Assembly: GCA_030549775.1 (NCBI GenBank)
Contig: CM060177.1
Coordinates: 49,661,138 to 49,725,137, forward strand
Reading direction: 5' to 3'
DNA: 64,000 nt
DNA from: Tamarix chinensis
Taxonomy: Eukaryota > Streptophyta > Magnoliopsida > Caryophyllales > Tamaricaceae
Below are positions 23,456-36,099 of the stretch, piece by piece. The notes below the pieces were generated by a model. The model searched no databases and was not told where the DNA came from. It saw nothing but the letters and a program-made list of their open reading frames with translations. How positions within the stretch are numbered: position 1 is the stretch's first letter; each line of letters opens with the position of its first letter. The translations under genes and the position numbers were made by a program.

Positions 23456-23544
<89 letters not shown>
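23456..23544 (+). repeat. (ATT)n microsatellite in LTR-F
   Basis: About 29 perfect TTA triplets. An open frame across it reads as poly-tyrosine and is not a gene. Confidence 0.95.
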
Positions 23545-24009
23545 CCTATCTTCATGGATTAGATAATATCTATTAGAAATTAGAAATGATGAATATTTCA
23601 TATGAAGTGTTATGATAATTTTATGGGATTTAAACTTGGATACTTTAGTGTGTGATATATAAACATTAGGATGAGATTACTAAATCAAACTCATGAGAAT
23701 TAGGTTATGATTTTTGGGGTGTGATATTAATGAGGGGATTTCAGGAGACATCATAATACAATGTGAGTGGAACAACCATCATGGGTGAAAGAACACTAAA
23801 GGAAGTGTAATTAGATTTTGACAAGACTTAAGGGTTGGACTTATATTATATGCATATATGTTTGACTATGGTCCATGCTATAGGTATATATGTTTTGATT
23901 GTGTCCTATGCTTGAGAATCAATCTTTAATAAGATAATAATCACTTAAAGTGAAAGAGTACATGAGTAGGGTCATGAGATTATCTTTCTTAAATATATAT
24001 ATATGTATT

Positions 24010-24460
24010 CCCATTCCACAAGGTAAAATAGTGGCTTGGGAGTATTCTACCCTAAGATAATGTTTTTAAACTCCGTTCCATCGGAAAAGAATAGTGGTTG
24101 GGTGTGTTGTCCCAGAGAAGTTTAAAAAATTTCCACCGGTTGAAAATAGTGGGGCACCTACTTATCATGAAATAAAACATATCCTGACAACCTATGGAAA
24201 AGATACTAATGATTTAAAGTGGAAGAATATGTGAGTCAGGACCATGGTGATTTATTTTCAATCTACTAGGTAGAATAGTGGCTTGGGAGCATTCTGCCCC
24301 AATAAATTGATTTATTCCCGTTCCATTGAGTAGAATAGTGGCTCGGGAGCGTTATTCTCCGAGAAGATGTTATCACCTCCTTTCCACCGAAAAGAATAGT
24401 GGCTCGGGTGTGTTGTCTCCGATAAGTTTTAGACCATTCCATCGGTTTAAGAATAGTGGG
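24010..24460 (+). repeat. CCAYCGG...GAATAGTGG hairpin array in LTR-F
   Basis: Eight variants such as ccatcggaaaagaatagtgg (near 24078), ccaccggttgaaaatagtgg (near 24132) and ccaccgaaaagaatagtgg (near 24385), with ctcggg or cttggg after the unit. Here the spacer and the middle of the unit differ from LTR-A, but the two arms remain able to pair. Confidence 0.8.
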
Positions 24461-25058
24461 GTCCTGCACTTATTGTACATGAAAGAATGAAGATGGACAA
24501 TACTTAATAAAATGATCTGGATCGTATTATGTCTTATGAGAAGGTCATTTACCTGTTTGTATTCCTTTATCATTTAATATGAAAGCATGTGCTACTTGTA
24601 TTCTTATTTTGATAGTATTGTTCCTATGCTTAGTACGTAGCATACTGACCACCAATTTCATGGGTGCTACTCATTTCCACGAGTAGACCTACCCTATTTT
24701 TTAGGTGATTGATGATTGTAGCTTGATGTGCTTACCTTGAGTGAGCACTGAATGTTTTGGTAAAGGGAATGGTTATTCAGATATCTTTATCTTTCTCTTT
24801 GGTCTCCTAGTCCTCTATCTTCACTATTTATTCCCTTCTCTCTTTTTTTATATCCTATATCATGGTGGAATCAAATGCTTCCCACACCTGATTCCTAGGT
24901 ATGAGGTTACTTATGCCTTGCACCTGACATGAACTAAGCATTGGAAGTACCTCTTCTACATTGGATGCGGTGTGACATGCCCACATTTTGTGTTTTGACT
25001 TACGCTATTAACTTTTTATAACAAATTTTTTTAAGTTCCAAAATTTGGGGGTGTTACA

Positions 25059-25732
25059 TAAATATTTTAGGGTGTTTATTATTAATATGTGTATTGTTAT
25101 AACATATTAGATATAAATTTAATTAGGTTTAAATTTGATAGATTTAAGGTTTTTAAATTTAACCTTAGTTTATAACCGGTATCCGTTTTGCCAAATAAAC
25201 CTAGTCTGGTAACTTTAAACCCTATCACATATTTATACCCTGAATTTTTACCTATATATATTACCCTAACCTATCCTCTAATCTGTGCATGAATCCCCCA
25301 ACCATCACCCTACTCTCCCCTACCCTGACAATTTACTCTTATGTACCATCACCCTACACTATCTGCACCATACCTCCCCTCCCCCTTATTTTTCCCTCCT
25401 AGTTTTCTTCCTCATTTCACTGCATGTAACCTTCTTCTTAACCTCTTCTTTCCCCATATATGACATTCCACAAACTCACAAATAAACCTGTATTTATCTC
25501 CTCCTTCTCCTAAGCTCCCTTGCACAAAATTTTTCCTCTCCATTAATTCCCCATCGTTTACTCCTTCCATCACCATTTTATTTGCTACAACACCAACTCT
25601 TGTTGGACTCCTTAACAATACACCATCCACAATCACCATAGCCTCCCCAACACTCGTACACACAACCCTCGAACCATCCTCTCCCTCGTGTACTTTCCTC
25701 CTCTTCCTTACCTTCGACATCCCCAATCGATA
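25059..25732 (+). repeat. LTR-G, 5' segment
   Basis: AT-rich start, then a C-rich part (25260-25730) that is U3-like. Both strands have short open frames here, which are composition artefacts. It continues on the other side of LTR-C at 30108. Confidence 0.55.
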
Positions 25733-26743
25733 TAATCTGAAATGCTCCAAAAATTTCTAATTTAAAAAAATTATATTTAAATGAGGTTTTATTATGAAAA
25801 TTAATTAAATAAATTATTTTTATTAAAAAAAAAGAAATTAAATATGGCAAATCAAGAGGAAATTTATAAGTATTTTAATTAGGAGAAATTTCGGTATTTT
25901 AGTTAATTAAGGATTTTATTTTGGAAATTAATTAAATAAATTATTTTATTTAAAGTAAGAAAGAGAAAATAGTTCCAAATTAATATTAATTTTATAAATA
26001 ATTTAATTGGAGAAAATTAGGGTGTTTTACTAATTCAAATGGAATTTATGGAAAACGTTTTAAAAATCCTAAATTAGCTTAAAAAGGGATTTAAATATTA
26101 TTTTATTTGAATATTATTAGTTTTAAATATCCCAAATATTCTAATTAATTTAATTATCCCAACCCATTATTTTTCCTTTTCTTTCTTCCTTTTGCTTTCT
26201 TTTTCTTCCTTCTTCTTTTCTTTTTCTTTTTCCTTCTCCTTGACCTAGGCCAGCCCAACAGCCTAAGTCCTCCCTCCCTCCTCCCTTCCTTTGGCGCTGG
26301 CCGTTCCCACGGCCCAGACTCTGTTCATTTAACTCTGCGTCGCGTTTTACTCATTTCCCCATTGAAACGTTGCGTCTTAATTTTTTTTAGGAGTCATTGC
26401 CGACCGCCTGATCTCCTCTTCTTTTCTTTCTTTCTTTCTTTTCTGTGCCGAACTACCTGGTCCAACTCCCTCCACCTTTCTTCTTCTTCTTCTTTCGCAC
26501 CATCCCCATCGCCGACCTGCAACACAGCCACCAGCCAAAATTCTTACTGCCGATCTCGCCCTTTTAACCAGTCATTTTGAACCAATCCACCTCCCCTTTC
26601 TCGCACAGTTTCCCTCTCTTTCATGTGTACAATGTCTGCCCCAAAAATTACTATAGCCGGCCAAACAACGCCGCCGGTGACCCTAACCCTACCTGCCTTA
26701 CCCCATAGCCGACCCACAAAACCCTAACCTCTCTTCTAAATCC

Positions 26744-26750
26744 TATAAAT
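26744..26750 (+). promoter_or_regulatory. TATA box of LTR-C
   Basis: TATAAAT in tcctataaatacc, 1.0 kb into the LTR, at the position equivalent to those in LTR-A and LTR-B. Confidence 0.6.
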
Positions 26751-27426
26751 ACCTGTATAGTAGCCTTGGTATGGAGCTCTTGATCTCCAACCCAGAAAAC
26801 TCTCCTTGTCGTCGCCGCCCCTTTAGATGCCTCATCCACCGCCTCCGGCCAATTTTGCCACCAAATCCGCCTACCAAACTCTTCCTTGCACCGCCCTTTA
26901 GCTAACCAAGCGACCCATATCCCTCAATTCTTCCTATGCAAGCCACTCCGGCTGTGCGAAGTCCCCTTCCCAATCAAACCATTTTCTGTCTCTGCCACCC
27001 TTTGCACCACCGTCAACCACCTCTTCCGCCGCTTTTGCCACTTATTTAACCTCCCATTCTCTTCTGCAGACCCTCCTCTACCTTCCCTATCTTTCTTTTC
27101 CTCTTTCTCTCCTTCTTCCCTATTCGGCCACCACCACCACTGCCGTGCACCGTCACCTTTGGCTACGCCGCCACCTCCATTATGCTCCTCCCCCTCTAGG
27201 CAGTCTTAAACACCCCAACTCCCACCTCCATTCTCCCTATCTTTTTCCCAGCATTCAACTTTTACCCTTTTCTTCCCTTTTTTCGGCCACCGCCACGACC
27301 GCCGTGCACCACCGCCGGTGCCGCCTATCCCCACTAGCCTAAGGTTGAACCCTAGACCCTCTGAACCCTTCTCCCTATTTTTATAAGCCTTAATTTATTT
27401 TATTTTATTTATTTGAATATAAATAC

Positions 27427-27427
<1 letters not shown>

Positions 27428-27480
<53 letters not shown>

Positions 27481-27481
27481 C
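27428..27481 (+). repeat. (ATT)n microsatellite in LTR-C
   Basis: About 18 ATT triplets, between the C/T-rich block and the donor-like site. Confidence 0.9.
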
Positions 27482-28029
27482 ATTGATATTATTTTAGTAG
27501 CTTTGCTATTATTATTTTAGTATCATTATTATTATTAGGGTAAAGTCTTTAACCCTATATTGTCAACTTTTATAATATTTTTATTATTTCTTATATCTTT
27601 AGTAAATTTAAAAATTTGTTAATGTTATTTTTACTAATATGTTAATATTTTGTCAAAGCCCTAAGGAGGCATAGGAGCGCGCTCCAAGACCGGTGTCATT
27701 TTAGGTAAGGGTGTTACTAAGGCCTTTTGTGTGTTTATATGCATTATGTGCTTTGCATGCTATATATCCCATGTTTATCATTATTAATTATGTCGTATGT
27801 GGTATAATGTGGAGTTGAAGTATGTTTTCGTGTATTTGCATGGCATGAGTATTATGTATATGTGATGATATGTGTGGTGACCTTGTAAGACATGCATGTG
27901 AGGATATTAATTTATGGTTTGTGTGGGGGAAAGAATGAAAAAGGAGGATAGGAAAAGAAGTTGACCAAGGGATATGAGTTGAACTAAGTATTTTTAATGA
28001 TCCAGAAAGGGAAGAGTAAATGGGTAACT

Positions 28030-28625
28030 TATGATTTGTGTGGGAGAGTCTAATTTATGGTGTTATGTGGGAGGATCAAATTTATAATGTTGTATGGGAG
28101 AATGTAATTTATGACGTTGTATGGAAGAATCTAATTTATGGTTTTATATGGGAGAATCTAATTTATGGCTTTATATGGGAAAATCTAATTTATGGTTTTG
28201 TGTGAGAGGAATTAATTTATGGTGTTATATGGGGGAATCTAAGTTATGGTTTTCTATGGGAGGATTTAATGTAGGGTTTTGTATGGATGAATCTTTGGTT
28301 TTATATGGTTTAAATTTAGGGTTTTTGTGGATGAACTTGGGTTATGTGTGGATTGAATTTAGGGTTTTTTATGAAGGAACCTTAGGTTTTGTATGAAAGA
28401 ATTTAAGGTTTTGTATGGATGGATCTAGGGTTTTGCATGGAGGATTTTAGGATGTTGCATGGAAGAATCTAATCTAGAGTTTTGTATGGATGGATATTGG
28501 GTTTACATGAGTGAACATAGGATTGTATGGGAGTTTAGGGTTTTGCATGAGAAAGTTTGAAGGTTTGCATGGGAAGGTTAGTGTATGCATGGGAATAAAG
28601 TTTACATGTGAAAAGTTGACTTGGG
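28030..28625 (+). repeat. Tandem array in LTR-C
   Basis: The left part has about 28-30 bp units (tatgggagaatctaatttat plus ggttt), the right part drifts to tttagggttttgcatgg units like those of LTR-A. An open frame of 91 codons here is a repeat translation (MGESNLW-type units) and not a gene. Confidence 0.82.
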
Positions 28626-29085
28626 ATGTAAGGAAGGTAATAGAAGAGTTATTTGGGTGTTTGGATGTTTTGGGTGAAAAATAGTATGTGGGACATTATA
28701 AGGGTATGGAGGAGACTGGATTAAGGTTTAGAGTGATTAACTATGGGTTGTTGTGATTAACTAGGGTTGGAGTGGCTAATTGTGGTTTACTGTGATTAAC
28801 TAAGGTTTGGAATGGCTAATTATGGTTTTTATGGTTAAAATAGGTTTTGGAGTGGTGAACTATGGTTTGTTGTGGTTAATTAGGGTTTGGTGTGAATGCT
28901 TAGGGTTTTTGTGATATCATGTGTATTTGGTGATTAAAGTGTAATTATGAGGATAGAATTTATGATTTGTGATGTGTGAAGTGTAAAGGGAATGATTCGT
29001 GCATGTCTAGGGTGAAAGCTTTTGAATAAGACACTTAAGACATTAATCACTTAAAGTGGAAGATATTGAAAGGAACCAGACCGAT

Positions 29086-29363
29086 CTACCGGTTAGAAAT
29101 AGTGGTGTGGACATTGTCCCGCAAGTGACTAGCCCAGCGGCTATAATAGTGGGGGATCCCGAGCTCAACAAAATCAAACCCTATAGTTGCTAAGACATGG
29201 GAAGGACACTAATTTCTTACAGTGGAACACCGTATGAGAAGGGGCCAGACCGATCCACCTGCCTAAAATAGTGGCAGGGTATGTTACTCTCGCGACCGAT
29301 CCACCGGCTAAAATAGTGGTAGAGCATGTACCCTTGCGGCCGATCCACCGGCTAAAATAGTGG
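29086..29363 (+). repeat. CCACCGG...AATAGTGG hairpin array in LTR-C
   Basis: Five units, for example ctaccggttagaaatagtgg near 29086 and ccaccggctaaaatagtgg near 29297 and 29345. A perfect CACTTAAAGTG palindrome at 29048-29058 precedes the first one. Confidence 0.85.
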
Positions 29364-30107
29364 GGTTCCCGTACTCGTATGGACCTGATAAAGAGCATGG
29401 TGTGAAATATTTCGATAAAGGATTAATGAAGTAATTAATCTAAACTATATTGGATCTTGGCATTTTCACCTAATCATTCATTTGCCTTTATGTTATCGTG
29501 TTGGTGATTATGCCCTGTTATTATTCTACATGGATTATGTGCTTATGTGTTGGCCTTAGTGCTCGGTTACCTTACTCAGTAGGTAGCGTACTAATCACCT
29601 TTTTCATGGGTGCTTCTCATTCCCACGAGTAGTAGGCCCTTTGTGCAGGTGGGTGAAACATTAGTCGGGGATGAGTGTTGATCATGTTTGGCTCCAAGTT
29701 CGAGAGAGTTATGGCCATATTTCAGTCTGTATGTGATTCTATTTCCTTTTGTTATTTCTTTTATATCGGATTTATCCTTGTTAATTTATTACCTTGTATT
29801 GAGTATTTTGAATGAATCTTTTCCCGGTTGTAAGCTATTTCTCTTTTAATTTGAATAATAATTCTTTACGCGTGCTCTAATTTTTGATGTATGATTCTTT
29901 CTAGTTCTTTATGAACTGTTGGTTTGAATTTAAATGTTAACCTTTTCTCTAACCTTAACACTTGGTACTGGAATAGTCGGAGTGAACCGGTCTAGTACTA
30001 AGTGTAGTGGTAACATCCCTAGAATTCACGGGTTTTAATTTAAATATCTCTATTGTAATTTCTTTCGCTTTTTAAAAAGATTGTGAATTTTGGGGTGTTA
30101 CATAATC

Positions 30108-31691
30108 ACACCACCACCGGCCACTTTTACCATTCATCTCCCTCTATCTGCAATGTTTCCTACCATTCCTAGCCCATCACCACTAGCCATTGCTGCCATA
30201 GCCACCCCCATCTTGCAACATTAACCCTCAAATCAAACATCCGTCCTTCGACCATTTTGGTCAAAGCTCCCCTACACCCTTACATCCATTATCATTGAAT
30301 CCCTTCTCCTCTTCTTCGACCTTATACTACACCTTTCCTTATCTCTTTTTGTTGCACTACCATTCCCTCCCCCTTCCATTTGACCATAATTATCGAAGCC
30401 TAACACCTCCACCTTCAATCAAGTTTGTTGAAGCCTTCCTCCTTGCTTCACCATTATCCTCTGAGCTTCCCTCTCTTATTTGCTCAATTTTTATTAGATT
30501 TTCTCTTGATTAATCCACCATTTTTAGCCTTAATTATTTTATCAAATTAGGATTATTTTTATATATAATTATATGCTAATATATGTATGTTTTTGGATGC
30601 TAAATTCTTAGGTAATACTTGACAGAATTGGAGACGATATCTTTTGTATAAGCTTGGATTAGGTAAATCCAATCACTCATAGGATAATAGAAATTATGTG
30701 TGAGCATACTAAGAATTTTTAGACCTATAATCATGCTAGGGTTTACACTTTTTGAGTACTTTATCATGTATGATATAATGATAATATGTTAAATGGATGA
30801 TGTGCATGATTATCGATAATTAAGTTGTATGCATAAAATATGTCAAATGCTTTACATCAGCATACCTCATATTTTGTTTTGGTCTCCATTATTACCAATT
30901 AATGTTTCAAATCCCATGTTATATGTCTCATGAATGCTCATGCATAGAAGTAAGGTTACGATAGTGTTTTAGTAATTTTAAACTAATATATCATTTACAA
31001 ATAAATTAATGCTAGGATGGTCTTAGCCTTTTCATAGGTTGACCTTAGCTTTGACTTGGCTTGACATAGACCTATAACCTTAAGGCTTATTTAAATAATT
31101 AGAAATATAGGGGAAACTAGTTAAGTATGGAGAATGAAAATTTCTATGCTATATGTCACTTATGTGATTACCTAATAAGATATTAATACTTAAAGTGAAA
31201 TGCCTTGAGTTGGGAATGGTTTCTCTCTAAGGGTTGCTATCATAGAGGTGAAATGTTATCCCTCATTATTAGTTCACTAGTGTGCCACTATGCCCAAATT
31301 ATTAAGGCCTTACTCTACTCTATAGGTGATTTATGGACCCTATAGGGGGTATTGATATTTAAGGACTAGGTAATTGAGGTTGAGAGGATATTTTGTTTCT
31401 TTTGGGTGTTGGTATGACCATGCATACTATTGTGTCCTCGGGTCTAATATGACCAGGTGTACCGTTATGTCCCTAGGTTGATTTATATCCCTCTCAAGTT
31501 ACAGAAGTAAAATGGAAATGTTGGTTGTATAATAAAAAAAATGGATTGTTGGTTCGGTAGTTGCCTTAGTACTCTACCTTGGTATTATGATGGATCATTG
31601 GTTCAATGGTTGCCTTGGTGCTCTACCTTGGTATTGTGATGGATTATTGGTTCAGTATTTGCCTCAATGATTTACCTTGGTATTGTGATGT
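30108..31691 (+). repeat. LTR-G, middle segment
   Basis: Continues the C-rich block to about 30500, then AT-rich sequence with donor-like TTAG|GTAA at 30612 and TTAG|GTAAATC at 30663, the TACTTAAAGTGAAA module near 31188-31201, and three diverged repeats of 'attgttggttcggtagttgccttagtactctaccttgg' type at 31543-31690, which continue after LTR-D at 36240-36365. No gene. Confidence 0.5.
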
Positions 31692-34569
31692 ATTGTTGTA
31701 ATACCCCGTATTTTTAAAATCCAGATTTATTAAGTTTAATGATTTTATTAGCGTAATTTGATGTAAATAATTAATTATTTTAATTTCGATTTGTTTTACG
31801 GATTTATCGATGATTTTGAATTCATAATTGAATGTAATTAATCATTGTCGTTGCGAACCATTCTAGACAAATTCGTTCACGACAATGATTTTATTATATT
31901 CTTATGATTTCGATCTTCGGTTAAAAATATATATTCCCGTTCTTTCTCGTATTTTGGGTTTTAATATTTTTAATTCGTTTTCGATTATATCTTCGTTATG
32001 TGACTACGACTTTGTTTTGAAGTTATATTTCGTTAATGAAATATATTATTTGAATTATAGAATTTCATTTTAAATAGTTAAATTTATTTTAATAATTTTA
32101 TCCGTAGAAAGTATTTCCGACTTTAAATTTATTCGTTTTGGTAATCGTTAATATTTTCGGAAAGTTTAAATTAAAAATATTTCGGAGTTTATTTATGGAA
32201 TTCTTTCTGGAATTAAATCTCTTTCGTTTTATGCTTTTTGGTTTACGGAAAATCGATTTCGGAAATTATTTAAATTAATCTTGGTTTATTCAAATTTGAC
32301 TTAAATGTTTTATTATATGTTTTTATATATTATTTCGGGGTCTTATAATGTATTCTCGTAAGTAATATAAATGTTTTATGTTCGTTGGTAAATTCTTTCG
32401 AAAATATTTCCGAAATTCTTTATATAACTATTTTATTAATTTTAAGTCTTCGGATTCGTTCGAAATAAAGGTTCGTTTAATAAATTTTAGATAAACTCTT
32501 TCAAATAATATTTTTAGTATTTAGTATTTATTTTATATGTGCATTTAGCACTCGTCGGTGAAAAAAAAAAAAAAAAACCCGAAACCCAGTCGGGACCCCG
32601 ACCTTTCCCCCCCTCTCTTCTTTTTCTTTCTCTCTTCTCTTTCCCTGCCTGTGCCCCCGACTCCTTTACCCTGTGCGTGCTCCCTGTCCCGCGACCCTAG
32701 CCGGCTGCCCTTCTCCCTGCCTGCTCCTCCTTCGTTCGTCGGCCGGCCTCCAACCTGCAGCCACCGCCAGCTCGACCACAGCCAACAGCAGCCGCAGCAG
32801 CAACCGAAGCAGAGCTGTTGAAGCAACTGCGCGCAGGAGCAGCGACAGTAGCAGCGAGCCGCCGTCCGGCTCCGACGAGCCTCGCTGCCCACCGGCGAGC
32901 CACCTTCATTCCCCGACAAAGCTTCTCCGACATTTTCTTGACCCGATCGTGTTGATTTCATTTTGTATAAATTTCCGAAAAACCCTAACCCTTGATTTGA
33001 TTAATTGAGTGTGATTAGCTTATAAAAAGCTAAATTAGTTGTTTGATTATGTATATATATGCTGTAAGATTAATTTGGATAGGTTAATTGCGTGGTTGTG
33101 TTGGAATTTTGGAAAAATTGGATTTTTGGTCGGGTTATGCCCGAATTTTTCGGATCTGTCCGTTTTTGCGATTTCGGACAAATTGATTATACAATATGTT
33201 TTAAAATGTATTCAATTTCATTTTGGAACCGTCAATTTGAGAAATTTATGCAGGTTTTATCAGAATTTGATTCCTAGGTCAAATTTTGGGTGTAATGAAA
33301 TCGGGTTGTATAATTGAGCCGTTCCGCTCAATTGATTTTATAATATCGTTTAAAATGTATTTAATTTTATATTGGAAGTGTTGATTTTAAAATAATATGC
33401 GTAATTTATCGGAATTGAATTTTTAGGTCAAAACTCCCGCGGATTTAAATCGGATTATGTAATTGGGTTGTTTTATTCAATTGATTATATAATTTATATT
33501 AGAATATACTTTATTACATTTCCGAATCGTCAATTTATATGTTTTGGCAAGAATTGATCGGATTTGCGTTCCGGGCTCAAAAACCCTAATTGTGCTAAAT
33601 TGGGTATTTCTTTTATTAGTTTTGATCAATTGATTATATGATATGTTATAAAATATGTTTAATTGCATTTCTAAACATTCAATTTGATTAAATTTATAGG
33701 ATTCAACCGAATTGCATTTTCGGGCCTAAAACCCTAGATTTCAAGTGGGATTATGAAATTGGTTATGTATATATTTTTTTTTCTAAAATTAAATTTATAA
33801 AAATTAGTTGAAATGATCCTAATTGTATTCTAATACCTTTAATTGGAATTAATTGATTTGAATTACCTGAGTTTTGTCGTTGGCTTTAAAACCCTAATTT
33901 TGAAAACGGATCGTCCTGGATTTGATTTATTGGAAGATCGTTTTGTTGAAATTGATTGTCGAGATTTATGTAAAATTAGTTTAATTGTGTTTTAAAACTA
34001 TCAATTTGAGGTAATCAAAGTGATTTGGCCGATTTGTGGTTTAGGTATTAAAAACCCTAATTTTCGGGGATGATTTTATAAAATTGATTTTGCTATTTGT
34101 ATTTTATCTAATCGAGTTCTATCCTTGGGTTCTAAACCATTTAAATTCTGTTTTAACCTGATCGGTTTGGATTTGGTTCTATGTAAATGGTTGGGTTACC
34201 TATTTAGTTGTAAAATCTAATAAATAAGTTATTTTCGATAAATTACCTTATGGTTGATTATTCCTTCTCGGGATTTCCAAATTAAGTTGAAATGTCCCAA
34301 AGGATAATTGTATTAATCCCTTTCGATTTAGTTTTAACCTTAATTTTTAATAGAGCTATGCTTTTGAGTTTTAATTTTTGGACACGTTTTCTAAGAAGGA
34401 TCATTTGTGTCGTTTGTGTGTATTTAATTAGAGTATGTGAATTATTGATTGATAGGATAGTTTCTAATTTAGTTTTTCGATTTCTATCGGATCTAGGAAA
34501 GCTTTCTCGTGGGTCCACGAGCTAGGGATCTCTCTCCCTCTTACGTCGTTTAGCTAGCTTCGGATCCAG

Positions 34570-35878
34570 GTAAGTCTCTACTTACCTCTACTTGTGGGTG
34601 TTTAGTAAGGACGAAGTTATGGCCTTGTGTTATGTGTGAGGTGACGTGTTGATTGTTGTGTATACCATGCTAAAGTGTGTTATATGATTTATTGGTAACT
34701 TGTCTCATGTGTAGCGCAACTTGGAATTCAAGGTACGTCGTGTGTGTTTCTATGATATGAGCATGACAAGTTCTATGTATGAGATTATGTTGTGTTGATA
34801 CGGCCCTCTAGGACATGTATGTCAAAGGTGCTGCGTGATTTAATAAGACACCGATAAGACATTAATCACGTAAAGCGAAAGATGTCGAGCCGAGCCTGTG
34901 ATCCGGTCCACCGGCTATAATAGTGGAGCAGAGGCGTTTTGCCCTGTGCGTTTATTTCCGGTCCACCGGCTATAATAGTGGATCAGAGGCGTTTTGCCCT
35001 GTGCGATATCTTCCGGTCCACCGGCTATAATAGTGGGGGATCTCGTGCTCGACAAACCAAACGTATAAGTTAATCCATGGGAAAATACTAAATACCTACA
35101 GTGAAACACCATGTGAGTCGGAGCTGCGATCCGGTCCACCGGCTATAATAGTGGATCAGAGGCGTTCTGCCCTGTGCGATATCTTCCGGTCCACCGGCTA
35201 TAATAGTGGGGCTCCCGCGCTCACATGGATTAATGAAGAATGCTTTGAATGAATCTGAGTGAAGTAATCCACAGGGAAAATACTAAGTACTTACAGCGAA
35301 ACACCATGTAAGTCGGGGCTGTGATCCGGTCCACCGGCTATAATAGTGGATCAGAGGCGTTTTGCCCTGTGCGTTTATTTTCCGGTCCACCGGCTATAAT
35401 AGTGGATCAGAGGCGTTCTGCCCTGCGCGTTTACTTTCCGGTCCACCAGCTATAATAGTGGGGCTCCCGTACTTACATGGATTATTAAAGAAAATGTGTG
35501 GAATGAATACTATTAATGAGAATAAAGAATAAGTCTAGTTGGACCTTGGCTAGCTTTTATTATATGTATCACCACATGCTGTTTATGTGCATAATGACTC
35601 ATGTATTATTTCGGTTATACCACGCGTATATGTTAACTGGGATGTTGCATATGTTTTAAATATTACTATGAATGTATGGCAAGGTTCGTGCTGTGGGTGG
35701 TGAGTATGTATGATATTGTATTAACGTATTGTACTACAATTTAATATGCACTTGATGATATCTCTCCTATATGATAGGGTAGCGAGACTTACTCAGTATT
35801 GGACCCGTACTGATACTACACTGGTTGAATGGGTCCTGTGATGATCCACCGATGGTGGGGAGCAGACCTTTGATGCAG
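34570..35878 (+). other. Putative LTR intron, LTR-D
   Basis: The donor GATCCAG|GTAAGTC is a near-perfect plant consensus, and the acceptor is TTTGATGCAG|GTTTTG; length 1309 bp. The surroundings differ in sequence from LTR-A, so keeping both sites at the same relative places in a distinct LTR is the best evidence in the window for an LTR intron. Confidence 0.5.
34908..35461 (+). repeat. 55-bp tandem hairpin array in LTR-D
   Basis: Eight copies of CCACCGGCTATAATAGTGG in three groups, begun near 34908, 34963, 35018, 35137, 35191, 35329, 35387 and 35443. Within groups the period is about 55 bp, with spacer gatcagaggcgttttgccct then gtgcg...tccggt. Copies are almost identical, again pointing to a recent element. 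Confidence 0.9.
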
Positions 35879-36099
35879 GTTTTGATCGGTTACTAAGTTG
35901 GGGGTGGAAGGCTTGGCTTGAGTGAGTAGGCGATCCGGATACTTATTCCCCGGGATTTGTTTGTTTAATTGTTTTCATCTTTCGAAATTACAAGTGTTGT
36001 ATTTAAATTTTCAAGGATTGTGTAATTGACTTTTAAATTTCTCGTAACGCTATTGTGCTTTTAGAATTCGGATTTAATGGTTGACAGGTTTTAGCCTTG

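Larger units (their letters stand above)
22553..24704 (+). other. Putative LTR intron, LTR-F
   Basis: CTAGTTG|GTAAGGAT and CCCTATTTTTTAG|GTGATT give 2152 bp. The donor context (gagcctggtgtcc) corresponds to the gaccggtgac of LTR-A. The acceptor has lost GCAG but has an AG and a better pyrimidine run, so the function could have been kept. Confidence 0.42.
20821..25058 (+). mobile_element. LTR-F, about 4.2 kb, start uncertain
   Basis: Ends AAATTTGGGGGTGTTACA at 25058. The nearest possible start is TGTAATACCCC at 20821, but the 5-mers on its two sides (tcatt and taaat) do not match, while tcatt matches the LTR-G right flank. So F may begin some bases further in, or recombination has merged the F and G starts. 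Inside: C/T-rich block 21060-22100, donor-like site at 22553, 45-60 bp tandem units (22744-23125), long ATT microsatellite, hairpin array (24010-24460) in CCATCGG/GTGG form, stem-loop region 24630-24690 and acceptor-like site at 24704. Confidence 0.68.
27705..29648 (+). other. Putative LTR intron, LTR-C
   Basis: GTCATTTTAG|GTAAGGG and CTTTGTGCAG|GTGGG give 1944 bp. It is longer than in LTR-A because the tandem array inside has expanded to about 600 bp. Confidence 0.45.
25738..30102 (+). mobile_element. Solo LTR-C (Tekay/Del-like), 4365 bp
   Basis: Starts TGAAATGCTCCAAAAA and ends GAATTTTGGGGTGTTACA. The 5-bp duplication taatc is perfect (25733-25737 and 30103-30107). Order as in LTR-A: C/T-rich block (26160-27370), TATA box at 26744, ATT microsatellite (27428-27481), donor-like site at 27705, tandem array of 'gggagaatctaatttatggt' and 'ggttttgcatgg' units (28030-28625), hairpin array (29086-29363), stem-loops (29590-29635), acceptor-like site at 29648, terminal stem-loop. 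No coding region is supported. Confidence 0.88.

Noticed and set aside
23329..23562. Frame with a poly-tyrosine run; likewise poly-leucine frames at 6677-6877 and 51303-51563
   Set aside because: Translations of ATT/AAT microsatellites.
25059..25100. Primer-binding site after LTR-F, which would make 20821-37020 one full-length element with two LTRs
   Set aside because: The bases after 25058 (taaatattttaggg) do not match a tRNA end, and the following sequence aligns with the interior of LTR-E, not with gag or pol.
32545..33008. Overlapping frames of 78-138 codons in the GC-rich part of LTR-D
   Set aside because: Four frames on two strands are open at once because of composition (CAG-rich and CCG-rich words). 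No recognised protein, and the position is the GC-rich block of an LTR.
34908..35461. CRISPR-like look of regularly spaced palindromic repeats in LTR-D
   Set aside because: Spacers are themselves repeated, the setting is a plant LTR, and no cas genes exist. It is a tandem array.
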